Below the pieces are notes generated by a model. The model did not search any database and was not told the origin of the DNA. It worked only from the letters and a program-made list of their open reading frames with translations. Position numbers and translations under genes: made by a program. A DNA stretch of 29,181 nt, taken from contig QUFC01000048.1 in assembly GCA_003478355.1 (NCBI GenBank), positions 1 to 29,181 on the forward strand. The letters are read 5' to 3'. This stretch comes from Lachnospiraceae bacterium AM48-27BH. Its GTDB lineage: Bacteria > Bacillota > Clostridia > Lachnospirales > Lachnospiraceae. This document shows, piece after piece, positions 16,951 through 24,081 of this stretch (positions within the stretch are counted from its first letter, which is position 1; each line of letters opens with the position of its first letter).

Positions 16951-18326
16951 AAATATTAATTGCAGATGATGAATCTTTAGTACGCCAGTCTATCCGGCTG
17001 TTCTGGCTGGAGCTCGGTATCCAGCCGGAAGATATCACAGAAGTATCTAACGGAATGTCTCTGATAGAAGCGTTAAAGAACCATTATTTTGATCTGGCTC
17101 TGGTAGACATCCAGATGCCATATAGGAACGGATTAGATGCGATCCGCGAAGCCCAGGACATTTCCCCGGACACGCTCTTCTATATTTTGACGGGATTTGA
17201 TGATTTTTCTTATGCCAGAGAGGCGGTGCGGCTCCAGGTAAAAGACTATCTTTTAAAGCCCATCCGCCGCACAGAATTAGAAGAAATCTTAGAAGAAGTG
17301 ATCTCCCATGTAGAGCAGAAAAAAGCAAGACTGATACGGGAGCTGAAGCTGTGTATCGCTTCTTTGTTCTCCGATGGCGGCCCGGATCTGTCCAGCATAA
17401 CATTTCCCATTCTCTGTCACCCGCTTCTGATCACTTCTGATCAGCCGGAAACTGTGCTTTCTGGCACCCTCTTTTCTGAAGAGGCAGACGACCATATGAT
17501 CGTAATCCCTTACCGCCGGACTGACCAGTTGTTCCTGTTTTTATTTGAAACACCGGAATATCCCAATGGTTATGTGGAATTTCTGCCCGGATTCATCAAA
17601 CGGTATGGAAACACCCACACCATCATTGAGGGGAAACCATTCTCCAACAGCAGCTTATGGTCATCCGAATATGCCCGTATGACGTCTCTGGCCTCCTGTC
17701 GTTTTCTCTTTGGCAGCAGCCGGTTTTATAAAAATACAATCACAGCACCAGAACTTTCTGCTTTTTCCAAAGGAATCTGTGTCCAGTGCCAGGATGGACT
17801 GAATGCCTACAGCAATGGAGATTATGCAGGATTTTCCCTGGCAGCAGAAGCTCTGGTAAAGGAACTGCCACGGCTTGGCACAGAATCTCCAGCGAATGCT
17901 GCTCATCTGCTTTCATTTTTGGAACATGCTTACGGCATTGATCCAGGCGCAGAGCTTTCCGGACAGTTTTCACGGCTGGCTTCTACCATGATGCGGAATA
18001 CCTCCAAGGATTTCCGTTATGATGAAATTCTTAAATATCTGGAACAGCATTATCAGGAAGATTTGAGTCTGTCTTCCGTGGCAGAGCGTTTTAGCCTGTC
18101 ACCTGGGTATTTTTCTACGATTTTTAAAAAGAAGGCCGGTCATAATTTCGTGCATTATCTGACAAGCCTGAGAATCCGAGAAGCAAAACGGTTATTGCTG
18201 GAAACGCAGATGACCATTAGTGAAGTAGCGCTGGCGGTAGGATATAGCTCGGCCAGCTTCTTTATCCGATCATTTAAGAAGACGGAGGGGATATCACCGT
18301 CGGAGTATCGAAAGGGAAAAAAATAG
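16947..18326 (+). CDS. YesN-type response regulator with AraC DNA-binding domain
   Basis: Cytoplasmic transcription regulator, 459 residues. The N-terminal receiver domain has acidic residues Asp7/Asp8, phospho-acceptor Asp54 in VDIQMP, Thr82 and Lys104 (LLKP). A variable linker follows, and the C-terminal pair of AraC helix-turn-helix motifs covers about residues 355-459 (ERFSLSPGYFSTIFKKKAG and ISEVALAVGYSSASFFIRSF). It is the cognate partner of the overlapping upstream kinase. Likely targets are the divergent binding-protein operon and possibly the convergent sulfatase. Its last Lys codons supply the T-run of the sulfatase terminator on the other strand. Confidence 0.93.
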   Translation: MKILIADDESLVRQSIRLFWLELGIQPEDITEVSNGMSLIEALKNHYFDLALVDIQMPYRNGLDAIREAQDISPDTLFYILTGFDDFSYAREAVRLQVKDYLLKPIRRTELEEILEEVISHVEQKKARLIRELKLCIASLFSDGGPDLSSITFPILCHPLLITSDQPETVLSGTLFSEEADDHMIVIPYRRTDQLFLFLFETPEYPNGYVEFLPGFIKRYGNTHTIIEGKPFSNSSLWSSEYARMTSLASCRFLFGSSRFYKNTITAPELSAFSKGICVQCQDGLNAYSNGDYAGFSLAAEALVKELPRLGTESPANAAHLLSFLEHAYGIDPGAELSGQFSRLASTMMRNTSKDFRYDEILKYLEQHYQEDLSLSSVAERFSLSPGYFSTIFKKKAGHNFVHYLTSLRIREAKRLLLETQMTISEVALAVGYSSASFFIRSFKKTEGISPSEYRKGKK

Positions 18327-18344
18327 GCTGCCTGATCAGCAGCC
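18317..18344 (-). terminator. Terminator downstream of the sulfatase gene
   Basis: Hairpin GGCTGC-N7-GCAGCC (18326-18344), followed on the minus strand by TATTTTTTTCCC. The T-run overlaps the last codons of the response regulator gene. On the plus strand no T-run follows, so it acts mainly for the sulfatase. Confidence 0.75.
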
Positions 18345-18361
18345 ATGAAATGATTATTTCA

Positions 18362-19864
18362 TCAATATTGCTGTTTTTTTCTGACAGCCTCTTTCATTGG
18401 AAGACCCGTGTCATAATCAAGCTGTCTTGGCTCGTAGATCTCCTCTTCTTCTTTCTGTCTTGTACAGCCGCTGTTAGCCCAGGTTGGCTGATAATCGCTG
18501 CGCCATGGACGGACTGCCCACTGGTAGCCGCGGTACATGTCACGGGTTTCGTCCATTTCTTTCAGGATCTGATCGTGGAGATCGTTGCGTATCTGGGCAT
18601 AGGCTTCGTCAGCGATGCGGTTGCGTACCTCGCATGGATCATCCTGGATGTCATAAAATTCATCGGTATCCATCAAATGAAGGGCCAGCTTGTAGCGCTC
18701 AGTGGATGCAGCACGCATCATCTGAAGACCCCCAAAGCCATCATGATCCACCTCGTAGCGGGTAAATTCGGTAAATACCACATCGTTGATCTTTCTGGTG
18801 GTGTCGTAGATCTGCGGAAGCATGCTCTTCCCTGCAAAGGCTTTCGGAAGCTTCTTACCAAAATAATCCATAATGGTCGGAGCCAGATCGATATGAGAGG
18901 CTGGATACTGAACCACTTTACCCTTCTCACCGCCACGGATGAGCAGTGGAATATTGGCTACTTCCCGGTAAATGGCGGCATTTTTCTGGTTCAAATGGTG
19001 GGAGCCCAGCATCGCACCATGATCAGAGGTGTAGATCACCAACGCATCCGGCATTTTCTCATTGATGACTTTTAAGACTCTTCCGATCTCATAATCCGCA
19101 AAGGAATTGCAGCCCAAAAACATAGACAGCTTCTCCGTCGGTTTTCGCAGTTCTTCGGAGGATGCCTTCAGATCTTTTCCGGCCCAAAGTCTCTGCATCA
19201 GAGGCTTGTCGGATAAATCGTCATGGAAGCCCTCATTGTCATCAAAAGAAAAACCATCGTACATATGATTAAATGGAGGTGGACACAGAGATGGTCCATG
19301 AGGCTCGTCCAGGGAAACGGTCAGGAAAAAATCCTGGTCACTATATTGCTCCAGGAAACGGATAGCCCGGTTACAGCAGCGGTGCGCGTAGGTGAAGCCC
19401 TCTGTCATATCCGGTTCAAAGGCAGTTGCCCGTTTTCTGGATTTCATCCGTTCCTCGTCAGTCAGCTCTTCCAGATAGCACCGCATATCATACCAGTACT
19501 CCTGATCCCAGCCTTCCGGACATTTTCCATAGCCGAAATAATCGCCACCATCCAGATGCCATTTGCCAATGTAGCCGCAATGGATCTGCTGGTCTGTCAG
19601 ACGCTGGCCGATGGTCTTGACACCCTCGCCAAGAGGCATACTATTCGTGGAAACACCGTTACTGTGAGGGAACATACCGGTAAAAATGGCGCCTCTGGCC
19701 GGACCGCAGACTGGCTGGCAGGAATAAGCATTCTCATAACGAATTCCCTCCTGGGCCAACCGATCCAGATTCGGCGTGATCATCCGGCTGTCACCATAAC
19801 AGCCAAGCATATCTTTTCTTGTGGTGTCCGTCATAAAAAGAATCACCTGTTTTCGTTCACTCAT
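18362..19864 (-). CDS. Cytoplasmic formylglycine-type sulfatase
   Basis: Predicted to hydrolyse a sulfate ester; some relatives of this fold are phosphonate monoester or phosphodiester hydrolases. In the 500-residue protein the metal-binding N-terminus is FMTDTTRKDML (Asp13). The Cys-type maturation motif is CGPARG with Cys53, which is converted to formylglycine. GKWHL with Lys101/His103, DEPHGP with His189 and SDHG with Asp281/His282 complete the active site. There is no signal peptide, so the substrate must be imported, which fits the nearby ABC importer. Maturation in an anaerobe needs an anSME radical-SAM enzyme, and none is in this window. GGAGG lies seven bases before the start. Divergent from the AraC gene, convergent with the response regulator. 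Confidence 0.88.
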   Translation of the reverse strand: MSERKQVILFMTDTTRKDMLGCYGDSRMITPNLDRLAQEGIRYENAYSCQPVCGPARGAIFTGMFPHSNGVSTNSMPLGEGVKTIGQRLTDQQIHCGYIGKWHLDGGDYFGYGKCPEGWDQEYWYDMRCYLEELTDEERMKSRKRATAFEPDMTEGFTYAHRCCNRAIRFLEQYSDQDFFLTVSLDEPHGPSLCPPPFNHMYDGFSFDDNEGFHDDLSDKPLMQRLWAGKDLKASSEELRKPTEKLSMFLGCNSFADYEIGRVLKVINEKMPDALVIYTSDHGAMLGSHHLNQKNAAIYREVANIPLLIRGGEKGKVVQYPASHIDLAPTIMDYFGKKLPKAFAGKSMLPQIYDTTRKINDVVFTEFTRYEVDHDGFGGLQMMRAASTERYKLALHLMDTDEFYDIQDDPCEVRNRIADEAYAQIRNDLHDQILKEMDETRDMYRGYQWAVRPWRSDYQPTWANSGCTRQKEEEEIYEPRQLDYDTGLPMKEAVRKKQQY

Positions 19865-19910
19865 ACCCTAACCTCCTCGTTTTTGTTTGCAGCATTGTTA
19901 TCACCACTGT

Positions 19911-19956
19911 ATCATACGACATTTTCAGTTCAGAAAATGCCTGCTCATGTACATGA
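19911..19956 (-). promoter_or_regulatory. Putative sulfatase promoter region with palindromes
   Basis: The minus strand has a TATGAT -10-like hexamer (19911-19916). Just upstream of it is the inverted repeat ATTTTC-N6-GAAAAT (19921-19938), lying where the spacer would be. A perfect 12-bp palindrome TCATGTACATGA follows at 19945-19956. No convincing -35 is visible, suggesting activator dependence. Confidence 0.35.
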
Positions 19957-19991
19957 CTTTTTCTGTTATCCACATTTCTTATAGAACATGA

Positions 19992-20020
19992 TTGATTTCC
20001 GAAGTTTTCCTAAGTATAAT
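19992..20020 (+). promoter_or_regulatory. Possible promoter of the AraC-family gene
   Basis: TTGATT (19992-19997), a 17-bp spacer and a perfect TATAAT (20015-20020). The start codon is about 150 bp downstream, giving a long leader that contains the operator-like repeats at 20089-20123. Confidence 0.45.
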
Positions 20021-20088
20021 CCTATTATAAATCAGTATCCCCTGTTATCTCCATATCTTTTTACGCTTCCTATATGGATAATTCTGTT

Positions 20089-20123
20089 ATTGTATACAAA
20101 CAGGGCTATTGTATGCATACAGG
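20089..20123 (+). promoter_or_regulatory. Direct-repeat operator, two 16-bp units at 19-bp period
   Basis: ATTGTATACAAACAGG (20089-20104) and ATTGTATGCATACAGG (20108-20123) match at 14 of 16 positions. Each contains a perfect palindrome, TTGTATACAA and TGTATGCATACA. This looks like paired binding sites for a regulator, either the adjacent AraC protein or a GntR-like factor. Confidence 0.5.
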
Positions 20124-20168
20124 ACTTTTCTTGACAGTAACTTTATTGCATTTTACGGAGGACATCCC

Positions 20169-21026
20169 ATGATCGACAACCGAGGCTATCTCTATCCAGA
20201 ACGAAAAGAAAACGGCTATGAGAATCTTAAGACTCCCATCACCGTCAACTGCTGTGGCTCCAAGTGCCGTTTTTCCCGCGATTATCTGCGAAGGCGACCA
20301 GAAGGACGGGCGGATTATCAGCTTCTATACGTCTACAACGGTACCGGACATTACCTGTTTTCCGATGGATGGCGAGCCATGAACGCCGGTTCTTTGATTC
20401 TTTATAAACCCGGGGAGATCCAGGGCTACTGTTACTATGCTGAAGAATCCCCCGAAATCTACTGGATCCACTTTACCGGTTCCCAGATCCCGTCATTGTT
20501 GAAACATTTTCATATCTGCACCGGCATGATCGGACGATCCAGTACACTGAAAAATCTCTTTGACGAGATTATTTCTGAACTGCAGTTAAAAAATCTGTAT
20601 TTTTCCGAACTGGTCAACAGTGATTTTCTCAGGCTTCTGGTTCTGATCGAACGTACCAGGGATCACTATCTCCACCCGGCACACACCAACCTTTCCATCA
20701 ACCGTCTGATTCTCCATCTGAACCAGACCTACATGGAACCCTGGACCGTCGCTTCCATGGCTGTGTTTTGCGGCATCAGCTCTGACCATCTGGCCCACTT
20801 GTTCAAGTCCGCCACCACAACTTCTCCCATGCGCTATCTCAATCATCTGCGCATAGAAAAAGCGCAGGAGCTCCTGACGGTCACAGACCTGCAGATTCAG
20901 GAGATCGCTGCGCTTGTGGGATACTCTGACGGGCTTTACTTCAGCCGGATTTTTAAAAAAACAACCGGAATGGCGCCCCTTATTTACCGGAAACAATCAG
21001 GACAGACCATCTGCACCGGATGCTGA
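20169..21026 (+). CDS. AraC-family transcriptional regulator with cupin sensor
   Basis: Cytoplasmic regulator of 285 residues. The N-terminal AraC-binding cupin-like domain includes DYQLLYVYNGTGHYLF and LILYKPGEIQGY. The C-terminal double helix-turn-helix includes SMAVFCGISSDHLAHLFK and IQEIAALVGYSDGLYFSRIF. Such proteins usually bind a sugar and switch on adjacent catabolic genes; the divergent sulfatase gene is the obvious target. The start at 20169 is chosen for GGAGG seven bases upstream. The frame stays open upstream to about 20109 but lacks a ribosome binding site there. Confidence 0.88.
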   Translation: MIDNRGYLYPERKENGYENLKTPITVNCCGSKCRFSRDYLRRRPEGRADYQLLYVYNGTGHYLFSDGWRAMNAGSLILYKPGEIQGYCYYAEESPEIYWIHFTGSQIPSLLKHFHICTGMIGRSSTLKNLFDEIISELQLKNLYFSELVNSDFLRLLVLIERTRDHYLHPAHTNLSINRLILHLNQTYMEPWTVASMAVFCGISSDHLAHLFKSATTTSPMRYLNHLRIEKAQELLTVTDLQIQEIAALVGYSDGLYFSRIFKKTTGMAPLIYRKQSGQTICTGC

Positions 21027-21054
21027 GCATTGTGTAAGCACAATAACGGAACAG

Positions 21055-22263
21055 TTAATTGAATACATACTTATCCAACCGTTCAAATGCCTCTTTCACC
21101 CTGGAAAACGGCAATGCCAGATTCATGCGGATATGGCATGGACCATGGAAAGCGACACCGTCCTGCCAGATAACACCAACTTCAATACCTGCTGCCTGCA
21201 GCTCTGTGATACTCTTTCCATGCTTCTGGCACCACTCAGTGCAATCCAAAAACAGCATATAAGTTCCTTCTGGCTTAGAGACATGGATGCCCTCGAAATG
21301 TTTCTCGATGTAGTCGCAGGCGTAATTGATATTGCCGCTCAAAACCTCTTTCAATTCATCTACCCACTCATATCCTTCTGGCTTATAGGCACCGATTAAC
21401 GCATACATGGATAGCAGGTTCATGGAATTGTAGTGGCTTAAGGAAGATTCTTTTAAAATACGGTCCCGCAGCCAGTCATTATAGATAATATGATAACTTC
21501 CGATCAATCCCGCCAGGTTAAACGTCTTAGACGGCGCATACAATGCCACCGTTCTCTGTCTTGCATCTTCTGATACAGACTGGGTCGGAACATGCTTATG
21601 ACCATTTAACAGAATATCGGACCAGATCTCATCGGAAATCACATACACATCATGCTTCCGATAGATCTCCATGGCCTTCTCGACTTCCCACTGTTCCCAT
21701 ACACGGCCCGTCGGGTTGTGAGGACTACAGAAGATAGCCGCATGGATATGATTTTCCACGATCTTCTTCTCCATATCTTCAAAATCCATACGATAGACCT
21801 GGTTCTCATCCTTCACCAACGGACTAAGTACCATATGATAACCATTGTTGGTCAGACTATTCGTAAATCCAATATAAGTTGGGGAATGAAGAAGTACACT
21901 GTCGCCCTTGGAACAGATCACGTTCAACGCACTGACTACGCCGCCAAGAACGCCATTTTCATAACCAATGTGCTTCGGTTCCAGACCCTCTACACCGTTT
22001 CTCACCCGCTGCCATTTGATGATCGCATCAAAATACTCTTCTCTTGGGCTGAAATATCCATAGGTGGTATGGTTCGTTCTTTCAATGATCGCCTCTGGAA
22101 TCGTAGGCACCGCCGGAAAATTCATATCCGCCACCCACATAGGGATCAGGTCAAACCCTTCTTTTGTCTTCGCCGGCCATGTCATCCAGTCTGACGCAAA
22201 TGGCTCTACTGCGATGGAATCCTTTCCTCTTCGGTCTAAAACAGTTGTAAAATCGTACTTCAT
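21055..22263 (-). CDS. PatB/MalY-type PLP-dependent C-S lyase (aminotransferase fold)
   Basis: Fold-type I PLP enzyme, 402 residues, of the MalY/PatB cystathionine beta-lyase group. It is expected to cleave cysteine conjugates or cystathionine to a thiol, pyruvate and ammonia in the cytoplasm. Family features are PMWVADMNFP near the N-terminus, CSPHNPTGRVW (179-189), SDEIWSDI (210-217) and the Schiff-base Lys246 in YAPSKTFNLAGL. MalY members can also act as regulators. It lies 55 bp downstream of the LytTR gene on the same strand and may share its transcript. AAAGGA lies before the start. Confidence 0.9.
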   Translation of the reverse strand: MKYDFTTVLDRRGKDSIAVEPFASDWMTWPAKTKEGFDLIPMWVADMNFPAVPTIPEAIIERTNHTTYGYFSPREEYFDAIIKWQRVRNGVEGLEPKHIGYENGVLGGVVSALNVICSKGDSVLLHSPTYIGFTNSLTNNGYHMVLSPLVKDENQVYRMDFEDMEKKIVENHIHAAIFCSPHNPTGRVWEQWEVEKAMEIYRKHDVYVISDEIWSDILLNGHKHVPTQSVSEDARQRTVALYAPSKTFNLAGLIGSYHIIYNDWLRDRILKESSLSHYNSMNLLSMYALIGAYKPEGYEWVDELKEVLSGNINYACDYIEKHFEGIHVSKPEGTYMLFLDCTEWCQKHGKSITELQAAGIEVGVIWQDGVAFHGPCHIRMNLALPFSRVKEAFERLDKYVFN

Positions 22264-22318
22264 TGCGCTGTTATCCTTTCTGTATTCTGCATCTCTTGGC
22301 AGTTTTATTTTGAAATTT

Positions 22319-22768
22319 TTATTTTTCCTTCTCGGTGTCCGGAATCTTCTCAGTATCCGGGACTTTCTCTGTGTCCACGTTCTTCTTCACAAACTCCTCT
22401 TTTGTTTTGGGAATGTTTTCGCTCCGGAATTCATGGATCATTTTCTCCTGGATCGATTGAAGCTCCTTTAAAATTATTTTCTTCTTCCGAACCGTATATT
22501 CCAAAGCTTCCCCGTTGCTTAGATCAACTCGGTCCTTAATATCATGGACAGCCATCGCAGAAACGAGGCAGCCACGATGTATCTTTAAAAATCCATCCCC
22601 GAGCTTCTCCTCGATCTCGGCAAGTGTCATTCTCGTCTTATATACATGATCCCCGAGGACATGAAACTCCGCATATTTTCGATTCATCAGAACATATAGA
22701 ATCGTACCGGTCTTTAGAACGATATTCCTTCTGTCTGACACGATCGTAATGGTTTTCTCTTTCATCAT
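22319..22768 (-). CDS. LytTR DNA-binding domain protein
   Basis: Single-domain regulator, 149 residues. The LytTR domain fills about residues 8-105 (GTILYVLMNRKYAEFHV, MTLAEIEEKLGDGFLKIHRGCLV, a typical LytTR core). There is no receiver domain or membrane segment, so it is not a standard AgrA/LytR response regulator. The C-terminus is a charged tail ending in three DTEK units. AGGAGA lies before the start at 22768. A strong promoter and an adjacent palindrome upstream suggest autoregulation. The target genes are unknown; the following C-S lyase gene is a candidate. Confidence 0.88.
   Translation of the reverse strand: MMKEKTITIVSDRRNIVLKTGTILYVLMNRKYAEFHVLGDHVYKTRMTLAEIEEKLGDGFLKIHRGCLVSAMAVHDIKDRVDLSNGEALEYTVRKKKIILKELQSIQEKMIHEFRSENIPKTKEEFVKKNVDTEKVPDTEKIPDTEKEK
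22322..22375 (-). repeat. Three 18-bp coding repeats (DTEK-x-P tail)
   Basis: The last 18 residues of the LytTR protein are three hexapeptide units DTEKVP, DTEKIP and DTEKEK. The underlying 18-bp units are similar, consistent with local tandem duplication. Confidence 0.8.
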
Positions 22769-22792
22769 TGATCCATCTCCTATGGCTCATTT

Positions 22793-22906
22793 TCATCCAA
22801 AGAATTTCTGCGAGATCTTATGTCCCACATTTTCCGCAGCGTTCTCTCGACTCAACTGCTCCACTTCTTCATATTCAGAAATAATTGTACCTTTCCTGTA
22901 CAACAT
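22793..22906 (-). other. 37-codon small ORF upstream of the LytTR gene, doubtful
   Basis: An open frame from ATG at 22906 encodes 37 residues (MLYRKGTIIS then EYEEVEQLSREN, ending SQKFFG). It is hydrophilic, helix-like in composition, and stops 24 bp before the LytTR start. Against it, no ribosome binding site precedes the ATG, and the predicted LytTR promoter overlaps its first codons. It could be a remnant of an upstream gene or chance. Confidence 0.25.
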
Positions 22907-22912
22907 AGTCAA
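22884..22912 (-). promoter_or_regulatory. LytTR gene promoter
   Basis: The minus strand has TTGACT (22907-22912), a 17-bp spacer and TACAAT (22884-22889), close to consensus, about 115 bp before the LytTR start codon. Confidence 0.65.
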
Positions 22913-22913
22913 T

Positions 22914-22938
22914 CAGTTTCGATCTCAATCGACAACTG
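22914..22938 (-). promoter_or_regulatory. Palindrome abutting the LytTR promoter -35
   Basis: Plus strand: CAGTTTCGAT (22914-22923), a 4-base loop, ATCGACAACTG (22928-22938). The arms are complementary over 10 bases with one unpaired base. The palindrome ends one base from the -35, the position of an activator site. LytTR proteins bind GTT-containing repeats near promoters, so autoregulation is plausible. Confidence 0.5.
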
Positions 22939-22974
22939 TATTTTTTTACACCTCCCTGTCATTCCAAGTAACAC

Positions 22975-23016
22975 AAAAAGAGCTAAAACCCTGCATAAAC
23001 GCTAGGTTTCAGCCCT
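22975..23016 (-). terminator. Terminator of the rpsB-tsf operon
   Basis: A minus-strand stem AGGGCTGAAACC/GGTTTTAGCTCT (12 bp with two G-U pairs) with a 14-base loop is followed by TTTTTGTG, about 57 bp after the tsf stop. Confidence 0.8.
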
Positions 23017-23072
23017 TTTATGATCTTATAACATTCTATACGATTTTTATCAGCAAACTCTGCGAATCCGCA

Positions 23073-24011
23073 TTATTTACCCATCTGCTTTGCAACTTCT
23101 GCTGCGAAGTCCTCGTTCTTCTTCTCCATGCCTTCGCCGGTCTCGAAACGAACGAATCTCTTAACAGTGATATTAGCACCATTCTCTTTCGCAACCTGTG
23201 CTACGTACTGAGCTACGCTCTGCTTGCCATCCTCAGCTTTTACATAAACCTGGTCTAACAGACAGATCTCTTTCATCTCTTTGTTGATACGGCCATTGAT
23301 CATGCCCTCGATAACCTTAGCCGGCTTGGAAGCCTCCTTAGGATCGTTCTGAATCTGAGCCATCAGAATGCCTTTCTCATGCTCGATGAAATCAGCACTG
23401 ATCTCGTTGCGGCTTGTGTACTGTGGCTTTAATGCTGCGATCTGCATAGCAACGTTTCTAGCCATCTCTTTTACTGCATCGTTTACAACGTCAGTAACAA
23501 CGTCTACTAAAACACCGATCTTTCCGCCGCCATGGATGTAAGAAGCTACGAAACCGTCAGCCTCCTCAACCTGCTCGAAACGACGGATATTCATGTTCTC
23601 ACCGATGATAGAGATCTGGGAAGACAGAGCCTCTTTCACGGTTAAAGTAGGATCTTTCTCCCACTTCTCAGCCATGAATGCATCCATATCTGCTGCAGTA
23701 GTCTTCAGAGCCTGTGCTGCAACATCTGCTGCGTAGGTCTGGAATTTCTCGTTCTTAGCAACGAAGTCTGTCTCAGCGTTAACCTCAACAACAACTGCCT
23801 TCTTCTCGTCAGCAGTCAGAGCGGTAACAACAACACCCTCTGCTGCAATACGGCCAGCCTTTTTCGCTGCGCCTGCAAGTCCTTTTTCTCTTAAGAACTC
23901 TACTGCCTTATCCATATCGCCATCAGTAGCTGCAAGTGCTTTCTTGCAATCCATCATACCAGCGCCGGTCATTTCTCTTAACTCTTTTACCATTCCTGCT
24001 GTTACAGCCAT
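23073..24011 (-). CDS. tsf: Translation elongation factor Ts
   Basis: Guanine-nucleotide exchange factor that recycles EF-Tu-GDP in the cytoplasm. At 312 residues it has the hallmark EF-Ts N-terminal signature LREMTGAGMMDCKKAL, the second motif EVNAETDFVAKNEKFQ and SYIHGGGKIGVLV. The start at 24011 (MAVTAGM) follows GGAGGGAATACAA; an upstream in-frame ATG at 24026 overlaps that ribosome binding site and is unlikely. It is downstream of rpsB in the conserved bacterial pair, separated by 70 bp that contain a perfect hairpin. Confidence 0.97.
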   Translation of the reverse strand: MAVTAGMVKELREMTGAGMMDCKKALAATDGDMDKAVEFLREKGLAGAAKKAGRIAAEGVVVTALTADEKKAVVVEVNAETDFVAKNEKFQTYAADVAAQALKTTAADMDAFMAEKWEKDPTLTVKEALSSQISIIGENMNIRRFEQVEEADGFVASYIHGGGKIGVLVDVVTDVVNDAVKEMARNVAMQIAALKPQYTSRNEISADFIEHEKGILMAQIQNDPKEASKPAKVIEGMINGRINKEMKEICLLDQVYVKAEDGKQSVAQYVAQVAKENGANITVKRFVRFETGEGMEKKNEDFAAEVAKQMGK

Positions 24012-24038
24012 TTGTATTCCCTCCATTTAATCAGATAT

Positions 24039-24062
24039 GGGGTCAAAAATGCTTTTGACCCC
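24039..24062 (-). promoter_or_regulatory. Hairpin between rpsB and tsf
   Basis: A perfect 10-bp inverted repeat GGGGTCAAAA/TTTTGACCCC with a 4-base loop, 19 bp after the rpsB stop. No T-run follows on the minus strand, so it is more likely an RNA processing, stability or partial attenuation element than a full terminator. Confidence 0.6.
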
Positions 24063-24081
24063 TGTTGGTTATTACAAAAAA

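Noticed and set aside
18350..19075. 241-codon plus-strand ORF opposite the sulfatase gene
   Set aside because: It lies wholly antisense to a gene with complete sulfatase motifs and a good ribosome binding site, has no RBS of its own, and its product is an unrelated hydrophobic/low-information sequence.
19223..19984. 253-codon plus-strand ORF opposite the sulfatase 5' half
   Set aside because: Antisense shadow with no RBS and no recognisable domain; it also runs through the sulfatase promoter region.
20131..20159. TTGACA at 20131-20136 as the AraC gene promoter
   Set aside because: Its -10 position would fall in the ribosome binding site and shows no TATAAT-like hexamer.
21029..21044. ATTGTG-N4-CACAAT as a terminator between AraC and PatB genes
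   Set aside because: Only a 6-bp AT-rich stem and no T-run on either strand.
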